Position numbers and translations under genes: made by a program. Positions 10,118 to 21,927 of a stretch of DNA of 64,000 nt are shown here, piece after piece (within the stretch, counting starts at the first letter, position 1; each line of letters starts with the position of its first letter). Source of the DNA: PALSA-607 sp963825425 (GTDB lineage: Bacteria > Actinomycetota > Actinomycetes > Acidothermales > Acidothermaceae); the NCBI GenBank assembly GCA_963825425.1, contig CAWGTF010000010.1:496001-560000 (forward strand), in the 5' to 3' direction. Below the pieces are notes generated by a model. The model made no database searches. It was given only the letters and a program-made list of their open reading frames with translations, and was not told the origin of the DNA.

Positions 10118-10711
10118 CTACGGGCGCAGATGAAGCAACTTTACCAGTTCGTCACATGCCTGCTCGACCGACTCGTTGACCACTACGGCGTCGAACTCTG
10201 GCTCTGCGGCGAGTTCCAGCCGGGCCCTTTCCAAGCGGGCTGCGGCAATCTCGGGCGGTTCGGTCCCCCGGCCGGTCAAGCGGCTCACGAGTTCATCCCA
10301 CGAAGGAGGGGTCAAGAACACGCAGAACACGTCCGGCATCACCGCACGCACCTGACGTGCTCCCTGCAGGTCGATCTCCAACAAGGCGGGGACGCCGGCG
10401 GCCAACTTGTCCTCGACCGGCTTGCGCGGCGTCCCGTACCGGTGCTGGCCATACGTTGCGTACTCGAGGAGCTCGGCCGCGGCGATCATCGCGTCGAACC
10501 TCGCGTCGTCAACAAAGCGGTAGTTCACTCCGTCGATTTCACCGGGTCGAGGGAATCGCGTGGTGACCGATACAGAGACCCACAGCTCAGGCACGCGACG
10601 CGCGAGCGCGGCCACGACGGTGCCCTTGCCGACACCAGAAGGACCGGACAGCACCGTCAGGCGAGCCGGCTCAGGAACGTCCGCCGCCGAACTCCGCGAC
10701 CAACGCGGCAC
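10118..10711 (-). CDS. gmk: Guanylate kinase
   Basis: Phosphorylates GMP to GDP with ATP. Motifs are the P-loop LSGPSGVGKGT, the GMP-binding SVSVTTRFPRPGEIDGVNY, the substrate segment YATYGQHRYGTPRKPVED and the lid LEIDLQGARQVR. The start is taken as GTG 10711, giving about 197 residues and a 41-base overlap with mihF; a farther upstream start is possible but adds unconserved residues. The residue just before the conserved core is encoded by GTT, so it cannot be a start. Confidence 0.93.
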   Translation of the reverse strand: MPRWSRSSAADVPEPARLTVLSGPSGVGKGTVVAALARRVPELWVSVSVTTRFPRPGEIDGVNYRFVDDARFDAMIAAAELLEYATYGQHRYGTPRKPVEDKLAAGVPALLEIDLQGARQVRAVMPDVFCVFLTPPSWDELVSRLTGRGTEPPEIAAARLERARLELAAEPEFDAVVVNESVEQACDELVKLLHLRP

Positions 10712-10994
10712 GTTGCTTCGTGCCAAGCCCGCGGACCCGCCTGGTCGATGCAATCCCGAGCCGCTCCATGATTTGAGCCGCCCGCACCTTCCCGACGCCA
10801 GGCAATGACTCGAGCAGCGCAGTCACCCGCATCTTGCCGACCACGTCGTCGCGTTCACCTAGATCGAGCACCGCGCCAAGCGATTCTCCTGAATGTTTGA
10901 GCCGCGACTTGATCTCGGCGCGACGCTGCCGCGCAACGGCAGCTTTCGCGAGTGCATCGGCGCGCTGCTCGGGCGTCAGGATCGGGAGTGCCAC
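10671..10994 (-). CDS. mihF: Actinobacterial integration host factor mIHF
   Basis: Basic nucleoid-associated protein found in Actinomycetota; binds and bends DNA and is unrelated to proteobacterial IHF. The start GTG 10994 gives VALPILTPEQRADALAKAA, the family's typical start, and a 107-residue product. The C-terminal half has the helix-two-turn-helix/HhH-like segment LLESLPGVGKVRAAQIMERL and ends in RRVRGLGTKQRAALVAEF. It overlaps the following gmk; the order pyrF-mihF-gmk-rpoZ is standard in this phylum. Confidence 0.95.
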   Translation of the reverse strand: MALPILTPEQRADALAKAAVARQRRAEIKSRLKHSGESLGAVLDLGERDDVVGKMRVTALLESLPGVGKVRAAQIMERLGIASTRRVRGLGTKQRAALVAEFGGGRS

Positions 10995-11128
10995 GAAGGT
11001 CACCTCGAACGGGCGGCGGCGCGAGGCCGGAGTGGACCGAATGGGCGTCGACGCGTTGTTGCTGCTCCGACGAGTTCGCAACCTAGCGACAACGGGCGGT
11101 GTCGGCAACGCGGGCCCCGCCAAAGCCC

Positions 11129-11836
11129 CTATGTAGCGCCTCGCAAGAAGCGGCGCAACGCGGCTGCCAATGATGCAGCGGCCGCACCGGGATCAGCTGC
11201 GCCGGTGATCTGCCGGCCGATCACCAAGAGATCGGCACCGTCGGCGAGCGCTTGTTCGGGCGTGGCGACTCGCGCTTGATCCTGTGCGGCCTCACCGGCT
11301 GATCGCACTCCTGGCGTGATCAGCTTGATACCGGGCCCAACCTCGGCCCGCACCGCGGCCACTTCGCGCGCTGAGCAAACGATGGCGCGTGCACCCGCGG
11401 CGACGGACATCAGCGCAAGCCTGCGCACTGCGTCCTGCACACTGCCGGCGATGCCGAACTCCGCGAGGTCGGCGTCGTCGAGGCTGGTCAAGATGGTGAC
11501 CGCGGTAATGAGACCGTCGGGCAACTCTCCGGCTGCTGCTTCGATCATTGCGCGCCCACCGAGCGCGTGCACCGTGAGGTAAGCCGGTCGTACTCGCGCC
11601 ACCGAGCGAACCGCACCTGCCACGGTGTTGGGAATGTCGTTCAACTTCAGATCGAGGAAGAGATCGATGTGGCTGCCACCGCGCACGCTGGCGATCGCGT
11701 CAGGACCGTAGCGACAGAAGAGTTCGAGGCCGATCTTCAGCGTACTGACATGAGGCTCGACCGCACTTGCCCATGCGCTGGCCGTCTCGAGGTCACGCGC
11801 GTCGAGTGCGACTGCTATCGGCGCAGTTCCCGTCAT
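11129..11836 (-). CDS. pyrF: Orotidine 5'-phosphate decarboxylase
   Basis: Last step of UMP synthesis. The start ATG 11836 overlaps the pyrD stop as ATGA and opens MTGTAPIAVALDARDLETA. The catalytic DxxxxD-type segment reads FLDLKLNDIPNTVAGAV, with the active lysine in DLKLND. The phosphate-binding end is LVIGRQITGAADP. The product is 235 residues. It is the last gene of the pyrimidine operon, and mihF follows after about 135 bases. Frame intact. Confidence 0.95.
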   Translation of the reverse strand: MTGTAPIAVALDARDLETASAWASAVEPHVSTLKIGLELFCRYGPDAIASVRGGSHIDLFLDLKLNDIPNTVAGAVRSVARVRPAYLTVHALGGRAMIEAAAGELPDGLITAVTILTSLDDADLAEFGIAGSVQDAVRRLALMSVAAGARAIVCSAREVAAVRAEVGPGIKLITPGVRSAGEAAQDQARVATPEQALADGADLLVIGRQITGAADPGAAAASLAAALRRFLRGAT

Positions 11837-12819
11837 GAGACGCTCTCGCGCTCGCCGTGCGCCAGCCCCACGACGTCCACCAAACGCTTGATGCCGCGCT
11901 CCGCCAGCGCCGCTTCGAGCTCGGCGAGGATGCGCAGCGGCGCCGTTGGATCGTGGAAGATCTCGGTACCCACAGATACCGCGCTCGCGCCCGCAAGGAT
12001 GAACTGCAGGGCGTCGAGACCGGTGCGGATACCGCCCATGCCCAGGATCGGCACCTCGGGCATCGCGGCGTGAACCTGCCACACGCAACGAAGAGCAACT
12101 GGTCGAATCGCCGGACCCGACAGCCCGCCGGTGACTCCAGCCAACACTGGTCGCAACGTGTCGGTGTCGATGACCATCCCGAGCAGCGTGTTCGTCATCG
12201 ACAGCCCGTCGGCTCCGGCAGCGACGCAGGCGCGCGCGATCGAGACGATGTCGGTGACGTCGGGAGAGAGTTTGGCGAACACCGGGATTTCCGAGCGGGT
12301 CGCCCGGCGCACTGCCTGCAGTACCTCGCCGGCCGCTCTGGCGTCGCAGGCGAACACTTGGCCACGGTCCTCGACATTCGGGCAGGAGATGTTGACCTCG
12401 AGCATCGAAATGCCGCTCGCCTCACGCAACCGCATGGCCAACTTTGCGTACTCGTCAACCGTGCTGCCGGCGATCGACACGACGGCGCGCGCCCCCTGCT
12501 CGACCAGCCACGCAAGGTCGCGCTCGATGAAGGTCTCGATCCCGGGACCTTGCAACCCGATCGAGTTCAACATGCCACTTGGCGTCTCGGCCATCCGCGG
12601 AGTCGCGCGACCCGACCGCACGTTCATCATGATGGATTTCGTCACGACGCCACCGAGTTCGGCAACGTCGAAGAACTGCGCGAGCTCCTGCCCCGCCGCT
12701 GCACAACCCGACGCCGTCAGCACCGGGTTGGGTAACGCAAACCGACCCAACGTGGTTGCCATGTCGACCGTGCTCGCGACCTTGGTCACCGGCTTGGCCG
12801 TGCGAACGGTCAGCGTCAT
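11833..12819 (-). CDS. pyrD: Dihydroorotate dehydrogenase, class 1B catalytic subunit
   Basis: Oxidises dihydroorotate to orotate with FMN. The 328-residue chain shows GGVVTKSIMMN, the SPxGMLNSIGLQ substrate loop, EVNISCPNV with the class-1 catalytic cysteine, FAKLSPDVTD, and the FMN-phosphate loop GMGGIRTGLDALQFILAGA. The catalytic cysteine rather than serine, together with the adjacent PyrK gene, marks the NAD-linked class 1B type. The start overlaps the pyrK stop (ATGA). Soluble, forming a heterotetramer with PyrK. Confidence 0.95.
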   Translation of the reverse strand: MTLTVRTAKPVTKVASTVDMATTLGRFALPNPVLTASGCAAAGQELAQFFDVAELGGVVTKSIMMNVRSGRATPRMAETPSGMLNSIGLQGPGIETFIERDLAWLVEQGARAVVSIAGSTVDEYAKLAMRLREASGISMLEVNISCPNVEDRGQVFACDARAAGEVLQAVRRATRSEIPVFAKLSPDVTDIVSIARACVAAGADGLSMTNTLLGMVIDTDTLRPVLAGVTGGLSGPAIRPVALRCVWQVHAAMPEVPILGMGGIRTGLDALQFILAGASAVSVGTEIFHDPTAPLRILAELEAALAERGIKRLVDVVGLAHGERESVS

Positions 12820-13724
12820 CGGGTCACCTCGGCGCGAGCCTTGCGCGGGCTTGGCGGGCGCGCTGGTGCTTTGGCGGCGGGCGTTGCTGGCGCACCGTGC
12901 GCGTCAGCCGGAACCGTACCGACGTCATCGAAACGCACCCGATCACCATGGAACACCGGACCGTCGACGCACGAACGCACCATCCGGGTGATCCCGTCGT
13001 CGCCGATGACCGGCAGCACGCAGGTCATGCAGACCCCGATGCCACAAGCCATCAATTCCTCGACGGCCACCTGACAGGGCAGGCCGGCTGCTGCCGCGAC
13101 CTGGCTGACAGCCCGCAACATGCCCATCGGTCCGCAGGCGTAGACGACGTCGGCCTTGGTTGACGCAAGAACATCGGGCAGGACGTCGGAGACTCGGCCG
13201 TGATGGCCCACCGATCCGTCGTCCGTGGTGACCGTCAGCGTTGCGGAGATCCGTTTCGCATCGAGTGCACCGAACAACCGCTCTTCCCTGGCCGCACCGA
13301 TCACGAAGTCGACCCGGCACCCCCTCGCGCGTAACGCGTCGGCAAGCGGGAAGAGGGGCGCCGTGCCATAGCCCCCGCCGACGAGCACGCACGTCGCCGG
13401 CTCGCGGGGCAACGAGAACGGGCGACCGAGCGGACCGACGATGTCGATCCGCTCGTGCGCTTGCCGACCGGCCAGCCACGCCGTGCCACGACCTTCAACG
13501 GAAAACACGAACTCGACCGTGCCGCCGTAGACGCCGCGCTCGTGGATCTGGTGGATCGAGAACGCCCGGCGCATCAACATCGCGGTGTCGGGGCCGCCAA
13601 CGGCGACCGTCACGAACTGCCCTGGTTTGGCGACCTCGGCCACGCCTGGCGCGACCACGGTCATGGCGTGGTAGGCGCCGATCCTGCGCAGCGAGAGCAC
13701 CTCGCCGTTTACCTGCACCGGCAT
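12816..13724 (-). CDS. pyrK: Dihydroorotate dehydrogenase electron-transfer subunit PyrK
   Basis: FAD and [2Fe-2S] protein that passes electrons from PyrD to NAD. The ferredoxin-reductase-like fold shows MLMRRAFSIHQI (flavin), VLVGGGYGTAPLFPLAD (nucleotide binding) and the cluster ligands in ELMACGIGVCMTCVLP followed by a fourth Cys in VRSCVDGPVF. The 302-residue chain ends in ~40 Ala/Pro/Arg-rich residues absent from typical PyrK (~260 residues); this tail is low complexity and its role is unknown. Flanked by carB upstream and pyrD downstream in one operon. Confidence 0.94.
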   Translation of the reverse strand: MPVQVNGEVLSLRRIGAYHAMTVVAPGVAEVAKPGQFVTVAVGGPDTAMLMRRAFSIHQIHERGVYGGTVEFVFSVEGRGTAWLAGRQAHERIDIVGPLGRPFSLPREPATCVLVGGGYGTAPLFPLADALRARGCRVDFVIGAAREERLFGALDAKRISATLTVTTDDGSVGHHGRVSDVLPDVLASTKADVVYACGPMGMLRAVSQVAAAAGLPCQVAVEELMACGIGVCMTCVLPVIGDDGITRMVRSCVDGPVFHGDRVRFDDVGTVPADAHGAPATPAAKAPARPPSPRKARAEVTR

Positions 13725-13781
13725 GTCGCGCTCTCCTCGCCTGCGTGGCGGCCTGTCGTCGGACGACCGGAAGTCACCTTG

Positions 13782-17072
<3,291 letters not shown>

Positions 17073-17073
<1 letters not shown>

Positions 17074-18200
17074 CAGCGGCTCGCGCTCATCAGTTCGGCG
17101 AAGCGATCGAACAAATACGCGGCGTCGTGCGGGCCGGCGGCGGCCTCGGGGTGGTACTGCACCGAGAACGCCGGCGTATCAAGACATTCCAGACCCTCGA
17201 CGACCTGGTCGTTCAGACACACGTGGCTGACGCGCGCGCGGCCGAACGGCGTCGTCGCTTCACCGGTCAGGGGTGCGTCGACGGCGAAGCCGTGATTGTG
17301 CGCCGTCACTTCGACCTTGCCGGTCGCGCGGTCGATGACCGGCAGGTTGATGCCCCGATGGCCGTAGCCCAACTTGTAGGTGCCGAACCCGAGGGCGCGA
17401 CCGAGCAGTTGATTGCCGAAGCAGATCCCGAAGAACGGCAGCCGGCGAGCAAGAACTGCTTCGAGCAACCGCACGGGACCAACCGATGCGGCCGGATCCC
17501 CTGGGCCGTTGGAAAAGAAGACGCCGTCGGGATTGATCGCCGCTACGTCGTCGATGCCCGACGTGGCCGGCAGGACGTGCACCTCCATGCCGCGTTGTGC
17601 CATGCGATGCGGTGTCATCGACTTGATGCCGAGGTCGATCGCGGCCACGGTGAAGCGCTTCGTGCCGATCGCGGGCACCACATACGGCTCCGGCGTCGAC
17701 ACCTGGCCGGCCAAGTCGGCGCCTTCCATCCGGTCCGTTGCACGCACCCGCTCAAGCAGCGCCTCGTCAGTTGTGCCGGTCGACGAGATGCCGACCCGCA
17801 TGGCGCCCCGCTCGCGTAGATGGCGGGTGAGCGCCCGTGTGTCGATGCCGCTGATGCCCACAACTCCTTGCGCAACGAGTTCGTCATCGAGCGTGCGACG
17901 GGACCGCCAGTTCGACGGCATCCGGGCCGGATCGCGGACCACGTAGCCGCTGACCCAGATCCGTGACGACTCACCGTCTTCGTCGTTGACCCCGGTGTTG
18001 CCGATGTGCGGGGCGGTCATCACCACGACTTGCTTGTGGTAACTCGGATCGGTGAGCGTCTCTTGGTAACCGGTCATGCCGGTCGCGAATACCGCTTCGC
18101 CGAACGTCTCGCCGTCCGCGCCGTATGACTCGCCGTGAAACGCGCGGCCGTCTTCAAGTACAAGGACCGCGGGACGGCGGGGGGCTGGCGGCGCCGTCAT
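17073..18200 (-). CDS. carA: Carbamoyl-phosphate synthase small chain
   Basis: Glutamine-hydrolysing subunit that feeds ammonia to CarB. About 375 residues from ATG 18200, which overlaps the pyrC stop as ATGA. The N-terminal domain has LVLEDGRAFHGESYGADG and the class-I amidotransferase domain has FFSNGPGDPAA, the catalytic cysteine in GICFGNQLLGRALG, and the His-Glu pair in VQYHPEAAAGPHD. The frame stays open far upstream inside pyrC, but that part is antiparallel-frame noise. Intact gene. Confidence 0.96.
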
Positions 18201-19486
18201 GCCGGCTTCCCGTCGAGAACGGTTGGGCTCGCGCGCAGGAAGGTGTGGACGACGCGCACGGGCAGCTCCCGACCGGCGTAGGGGGTGTTGCGGGACTTCG
18301 ACGCGAGTGCGCGCGGATCGACAACGCGACGCGCGGCCGGATCGATCAGCACCAGGTTTGCCGGCGCGCCAACTGCGATCGGCTGTCCTTGGCCAGAGAG
18401 CCGGCCGATGCGCGCGGGTCGCGTCGACATCCGGTCGCACACCCCAGCCCAGTCGAGCAGGCCGGTCTCGACCATCGCGAGGGCGACGACCGAGAGCGCG
18501 GTCTCGAGCCCGAGCATGCCCGGCGCCGCGGCTTGCCACTCGGTTTCCTTGTCTTCCAGCGCGTGGGGCGCGTGATCGGTCGCGACCGCGTCGATCGTGC
18601 CGTCGGCGAGTCCCTGGCGCACGGCCTCGACGTCGTCACGGCTGCGCAGCGGCGGATTGACCTTGTACAGCGGGTCATAGGTCGCGGCGAGCTCGTCGGT
18701 GAGCAGCAGATGGTGCGGCGTCACCTCGGCCGTGACGTTGACCCCGCGCGCCTTTGCCCAGCGCACGAGCTCGACGGATCCGGCGGTCGAGATGTGGCAG
18801 ATGTGCAGCCGGGAGCCGACGTGTTCGGTCAGCAAGATGTCGCGCGCGATGATCGCCTGTTCGGCAACTGCCGGCCAACCGCGAAGACCGAGCACGCCGG
18901 ACAGCTGGCTCTCGTTCATCTGCGCATCCTCAGTCAGCCGCGGCTCCTGCGCATGCTGCGCGACGACCCCGTCGAATGCCTTGACGTACTCGAGCGCACG
19001 GCGCATGAGCAGCGCGTCGGAGACGCACTTCCCGTCGTCGGAGAACACCCGCACTCGGGCATGTGAATCCGCCATGGCGCCGAGCTCGGCGAGTTGCTCG
19101 CCCCGCAAGCCGACGCTGACCGCACCCACCGGATGCACGTCGCAATGGCCGGCGTCGCGCCCGGCCAGCCATACCTGCTCGACGACCCCCGCGGAGTCGG
19201 CGACCGGGTCGGTGTTGGCCATCGCGTGAACGGCTGTGTAGCCGCCAAGGGCAGCCGCCAGCGTGCCGGTCTCGACCGTTTCGGCGTCCTCGCGACCCGG
19301 CTCGCGAAGGTGGGTGTGCAGGTCGACCAGGCCCGGCAGCGCGATCAGCCCGTCAGCCTCGAGGACGCTCGCGCCGCGGTGCGACAAGCCGGACTCGACC
19401 GCCGCGACCACCCCGTCGTCGAGCAGCAGGTCGACCGGGTCGGCGCGCTCAGGAATGCGGGCGCCCTTGATCAGCCAGCTGCTCAC
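18197..19486 (-). CDS. pyrC: Dihydroorotase
   Basis: Zinc-dependent cyclisation of carbamoyl aspartate. 429 residues from GTG 19486, which overlaps the pyrB stop (GTGA). Metal-binding motif DLHTHLREPG, then HAQEPRL, ICHISTAGS and ATDHAPH are all present, as expected for class I dihydroorotases. The N-terminal VSSWLIKGARIPE fits the family start. It lies between pyrB and carA in the operon. Frame intact. Confidence 0.95.
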   Translation of the reverse strand: MSSWLIKGARIPERADPVDLLLDDGVVAAVESGLSHRGASVLEADGLIALPGLVDLHTHLREPGREDAETVETGTLAAALGGYTAVHAMANTDPVADSAGVVEQVWLAGRDAGHCDVHPVGAVSVGLRGEQLAELGAMADSHARVRVFSDDGKCVSDALLMRRALEYVKAFDGVVAQHAQEPRLTEDAQMNESQLSGVLGLRGWPAVAEQAIIARDILLTEHVGSRLHICHISTAGSVELVRWAKARGVNVTAEVTPHHLLLTDELAATYDPLYKVNPPLRSRDDVEAVRQGLADGTIDAVATDHAPHALEDKETEWQAAAPGMLGLETALSVVALAMVETGLLDWAGVCDRMSTRPARIGRLSGQGQPIAVGAPANLVLIDPAARRVVDPRALASKSRNTPYAGRELPVRVVHTFLRASPTVLDGKPA

Positions 19487-20458
19487 GTGGCTCCCCCTTC
19501 GGTGCCGGTCAGTTCGCCTGGCAATGGCTCCATGCCGATCGCCGATTCGCTGCCGCCGAGCAGGAGGTACAGCACCGCCATCCGCACGCTCACGCCGTTC
19601 GTCACCTGCTCGACGATCACCGAACGCTCCGAGTCGGCGACCTCGGCCGCGATCTCCATGCCTCGATTCATCGGGCCGGGATGCATGACGATCGCATGGT
19701 CGGGCAGCACCGCCATGCGGGCCGCATCGAGACCATAGCGACGGCTGTACTCGCGCGCATTCGGAAAATACGAAGCGTTCATCCGCTCGCGTTGAACGCG
19801 CAGCATCATGACGACATCGGTCTTGGGCAACACGGCATCGAGGTCGTAGGAGTACGCGCATGACCACCCGTCGATACCGACCGGCAACAGCGTCGGCGGT
19901 GCAACGACGGTGACGTCAGCACCGAGTGTGCGCAGCAGCAAGACGTTGGAGCGAGCCACCCTGCTGTGCAGAACGTCGCCGACGATCGCCACCCGGCGTC
20001 CGTCGAGATTGCCGAGATGGCGGCGCATCGTGAACGCGTCGAGAAGTGCCTGCGTGGGGTGCTCGTGAGTGCCGTCGCCCGCATTCACGACGCAGCCCTT
20101 GATCCAGCCGGCCAGTCGATGCGGGGCGCCACTTGCTTCGTGCCGGATGACCACGCCGTCCGCGCCCATCGCCTCAAGGGTCAATGCGGTGTCCTTCAGG
20201 CTTTCGCCCTTGGAGACGCTCGACCCTTTCGCCGAAAAGTTGATCACGTCGGCGGACAGTCGCTTGGCGGCGGCCTCGAACGAGCTGCGGGTGCGGGTCG
20301 AGTCTTCGAAGAAGAGGTTGACGATCGTGCGCCCGCGAAGCGTGGGCAACTTCTTGATGGGCCGGTCCGATAGCCGGGCCAACTCCGTGGCGGTGTCGAG
20401 AATCAGCAAGCGCGTCGTCGCGACTCAAGTCGGCGGCCGAAAGCAGGTGCCGGGTCAT
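19483..20458 (-). CDS. pyrB: Aspartate carbamoyltransferase (frame broken once)
   Basis: Condenses carbamoyl phosphate and aspartate. The start ATG 20458 overlaps pyrR (ATGA) and gives MTRHLLSAADLSRDDAL. About 45 bases in, at roughly 20405-20415, the frame shifts to LILDTATELARL and stays open to the stop. The carbamoyl-phosphate loop FEDSTRTRSSFE, HEHPTQALLDAF and MHPGPMNRG are intact. Joined length is about 324 residues. No pyrI-type regulatory gene is adjacent; control is expected through PyrR. Confidence 0.94.
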
Positions 20459-21105
20459 CGGGCATCACCGCCCTGGGCGGACGACGACGCTGGCCCGAGC
20501 AACACGGCGTCGCGCCCGTCGAGCTCTTCGATCAGCACCGTCACCTGCTCGCGCACCGACGTCGGCAGGTTCTTGCCGACGTAGTCGGCCTTGATCGGCA
20601 ACTCCCGATGGCCGCGGTCGATGAGCACTGCCAGCTGGACGGCTCGCGGTCGGCCGAGCTCACCGAGCGCGTCGAGTGCGGCTCGCACGGTCCGCCCGGA
20701 AAACAAGACGTCGTCGACGAGTACCACCACCATGCCGCCGACACCGTTGCCCGGAACCTCGGTGCGCGCGAGCGGGCGTGGTGGCCGAATCCGCAGGTCG
20801 TCGCGGTACATCGTGATGTCGAGGGAACCCACGGGGACCACCCGGTTTTCGACGGCGCTCATGCGCTCAGCCAGCCGGCGGGCCAGCCCGACACCGCGGG
20901 TGGGAATGCCCAGGAGCAAGACGTCGGCGCCGCCGTGGGTGCGTTCGAGGATTTCGTGCGCGATGCGGGTCAGCGCGCGGCTCATATCGGGTGCTGCGAG
21001 CACCTCGCGTGGCTGGGCGGGCTGGTCACCCCGGCCGCGCTGATCGCCGGAGTCGGGCTGGTCGGACTGGTCGTTCTGGCGCTGGTGCTGATGGGCAGCC
21101 GTCAT
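20455..21105 (-). CDS. pyrR: PyrR bifunctional regulator/uracil phosphoribosyltransferase
   Basis: RNA-binding repressor of the pyr operon with uracil phosphoribosyltransferase activity. 216 residues from ATG 21105, preceded by AAGGAGG. The core starts at about residue 40 (MSRALTRIAHEILERTHGG) and carries the PRPP motif MVVVLVDDVLFSGRTVRAAL (~125-144). The first ~38 residues are Gln/Asp/Pro-rich and not part of the fold. It is the first gene of the operon, directly behind a PyrR-binding hairpin in the leader. Confidence 0.95.
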   Translation of the reverse strand: MTAAHQHQRQNDQSDQPDSGDQRGRGDQPAQPREVLAAPDMSRALTRIAHEILERTHGGADVLLLGIPTRGVGLARRLAERMSAVENRVVPVGSLDITMYRDDLRIRPPRPLARTEVPGNGVGGMVVVLVDDVLFSGRTVRAALDALGELGRPRAVQLAVLIDRGHRELPIKADYVGKNLPTSVREQVTVLIEELDGRDAVLLGPASSSAQGGDAR

Positions 21106-21113
21106 CGCCGGGA

Positions 21114-21142
21114 CCTCCTTCCCCGCCTCACCGGACGGGCCT
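21114..21142 (-). promoter_or_regulatory. PyrR-binding leader hairpin overlapping the pyrR ribosome site
   Basis: Minus-strand RNA reads GCCCGTCCGGTGAGGCGGGG followed at once by AAGGAGG and the pyrR ATG. The arms CCCGTC and GGCGGG pair (six pairs, one G-U) around a CGGTGA loop. This resembles the PyrR-recognised core known from Bacillus (AGUCCAGAGAGGCU type) and actinobacterial leaders. Because the hairpin's 3' arm abuts the ribosome site, PyrR bound with UMP would block translation rather than terminate transcription. The structure is seen; the mechanism is inferred from mycobacterial precedent. Confidence 0.75.
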
Positions 21143-21211
21143 TAAAGGATGTCGAGCAGATCTCAAAGCAGATCTCAAGCAGCGCCAACTTAGCAGACCT
21201 GCTTGACGCAG

Positions 21212-21235
21212 AGTGACGATAGGCCTACCGTCACT
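21212..21235. promoter_or_regulatory. Long palindromic operator candidate in the pyrR-bldD divergent region
   Basis: A 24-base palindrome with one mismatched pair. Its 20-base centre is TGACGATAGGCCTACCGTCA, and flanking AG and CT extend it. It lies 107 bases upstream of the pyrR ATG and 188 bases upstream of the bldD start, where both promoters must be. Size and symmetry suit a dimeric repressor. The AGTGA and TCACT ends resemble half-sites of several families (Crp/Fnr, GntR), so the binding protein cannot be named. Confidence 0.55.
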
Positions 21236-21264
21236 ATGAGTAACGAGCGCGGCTTTGACTTCGG

Positions 21265-21278
21265 GAACTCTGGGTCAC
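21265..21278 (+). promoter_or_regulatory. BldD-box-like site upstream of bldD
   Basis: GAACTCTGGGTCAC matches the Streptomyces BldD consensus TNACNC(A/T)GNGTNAN, as I recall it, at every fixed position except the first T. It lies about 145 bases upstream of the bldD start. BldD represses its own gene in Streptomyces, so autoregulation is the simple reading. The nine bases GTCACTATG overlap its right end (21274-21282) and occur again at 21230-21238 inside the neighbouring palindrome. Confidence 0.5.
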
Positions 21279-21422
21279 TATGTCCTTATTTCAGGGCATC
21301 CCCCGAAGTAGCCACTGGTGAAACCGGCGCCCGGGAGTGACCAGGCGTGAGCTTGGTCGGGGCTCCATGAGTGAACCGCCGATGTGCACAACTCACCCGT
21401 TCGCGCTACTGATGAGGTCACG

Positions 21423-21914
21423 TTGAACGACTACGCGAAGGCGCTTGGCGCCCGATTGCGCGCCATCCGCACCCAGCAGGGGCTGTCCTTGCACGGCGTC
21501 GAAGAGAAGTCACGGGGCCGCTGGAAGGCGGTCGTGGTGGGCTCCTACGAGCGCGGCGACCGAGCAGTAACCGTCCAGCGGCTGGCCGAGCTTGCTGAGT
21601 TCTACGGCGTACCGGTCGGCGAGTTACTCCCCGACGCCGCCCCGAGCGGCGCAAGCGAGCCGCCGCCGCGCCTGGTCATCGACCTCGAGCAGTTGGCCGA
21701 CGTCCCGCCTGAGAAGGCCCGCCCGCTCGCCCGCTACGCAGCGACCATCCAGAGCCAGCGCGGTGACTACAACGGGCGGGTGCTCTCGATCCGCCAAGAC
21801 GATCTGCGATCTCTGGCGGTCATCTACGACGAGTCGCCGAGCTTGCTGACCGAAGAGCTGATCTCCTGGGGTGTCCTGAACGCCGAGGCACGCCGGGCCA
21901 TCGACGCCCTGTAG
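21423..21914 (+). CDS. bldD: BldD developmental/cyclic-di-GMP-responsive transcription regulator
   Basis: DNA-binding regulator that, in Streptomyces, dimerises around cyclic di-GMP to repress development genes. Start TTG 21423 (GAGG upstream) gives 163 residues and the family start NDYAKALGARLRAIRTQQGL. An in-frame GTG at 21384 is an alternative. The helix-turn-helix domain covers residues ~5-70 (GSYERGDRAVTVQRLAELAEFYGV). The C-terminal domain holds the bipartite ligand motif RGD (113-115) and RQDD (124-127), matching the known cyclic di-GMP-binding signature. One of the few plus-strand genes; convergent with the flavoprotein gene. Confidence 0.93.
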   Translation: MNDYAKALGARLRAIRTQQGLSLHGVEEKSRGRWKAVVVGSYERGDRAVTVQRLAELAEFYGVPVGELLPDAAPSGASEPPPRLVIDLEQLADVPPEKARPLARYAATIQSQRGDYNGRVLSIRQDDLRSLAVIYDESPSLLTEELISWGVLNAEARRAIDAL

Positions 21915-21927
21915 GTCCTAGATTGCC

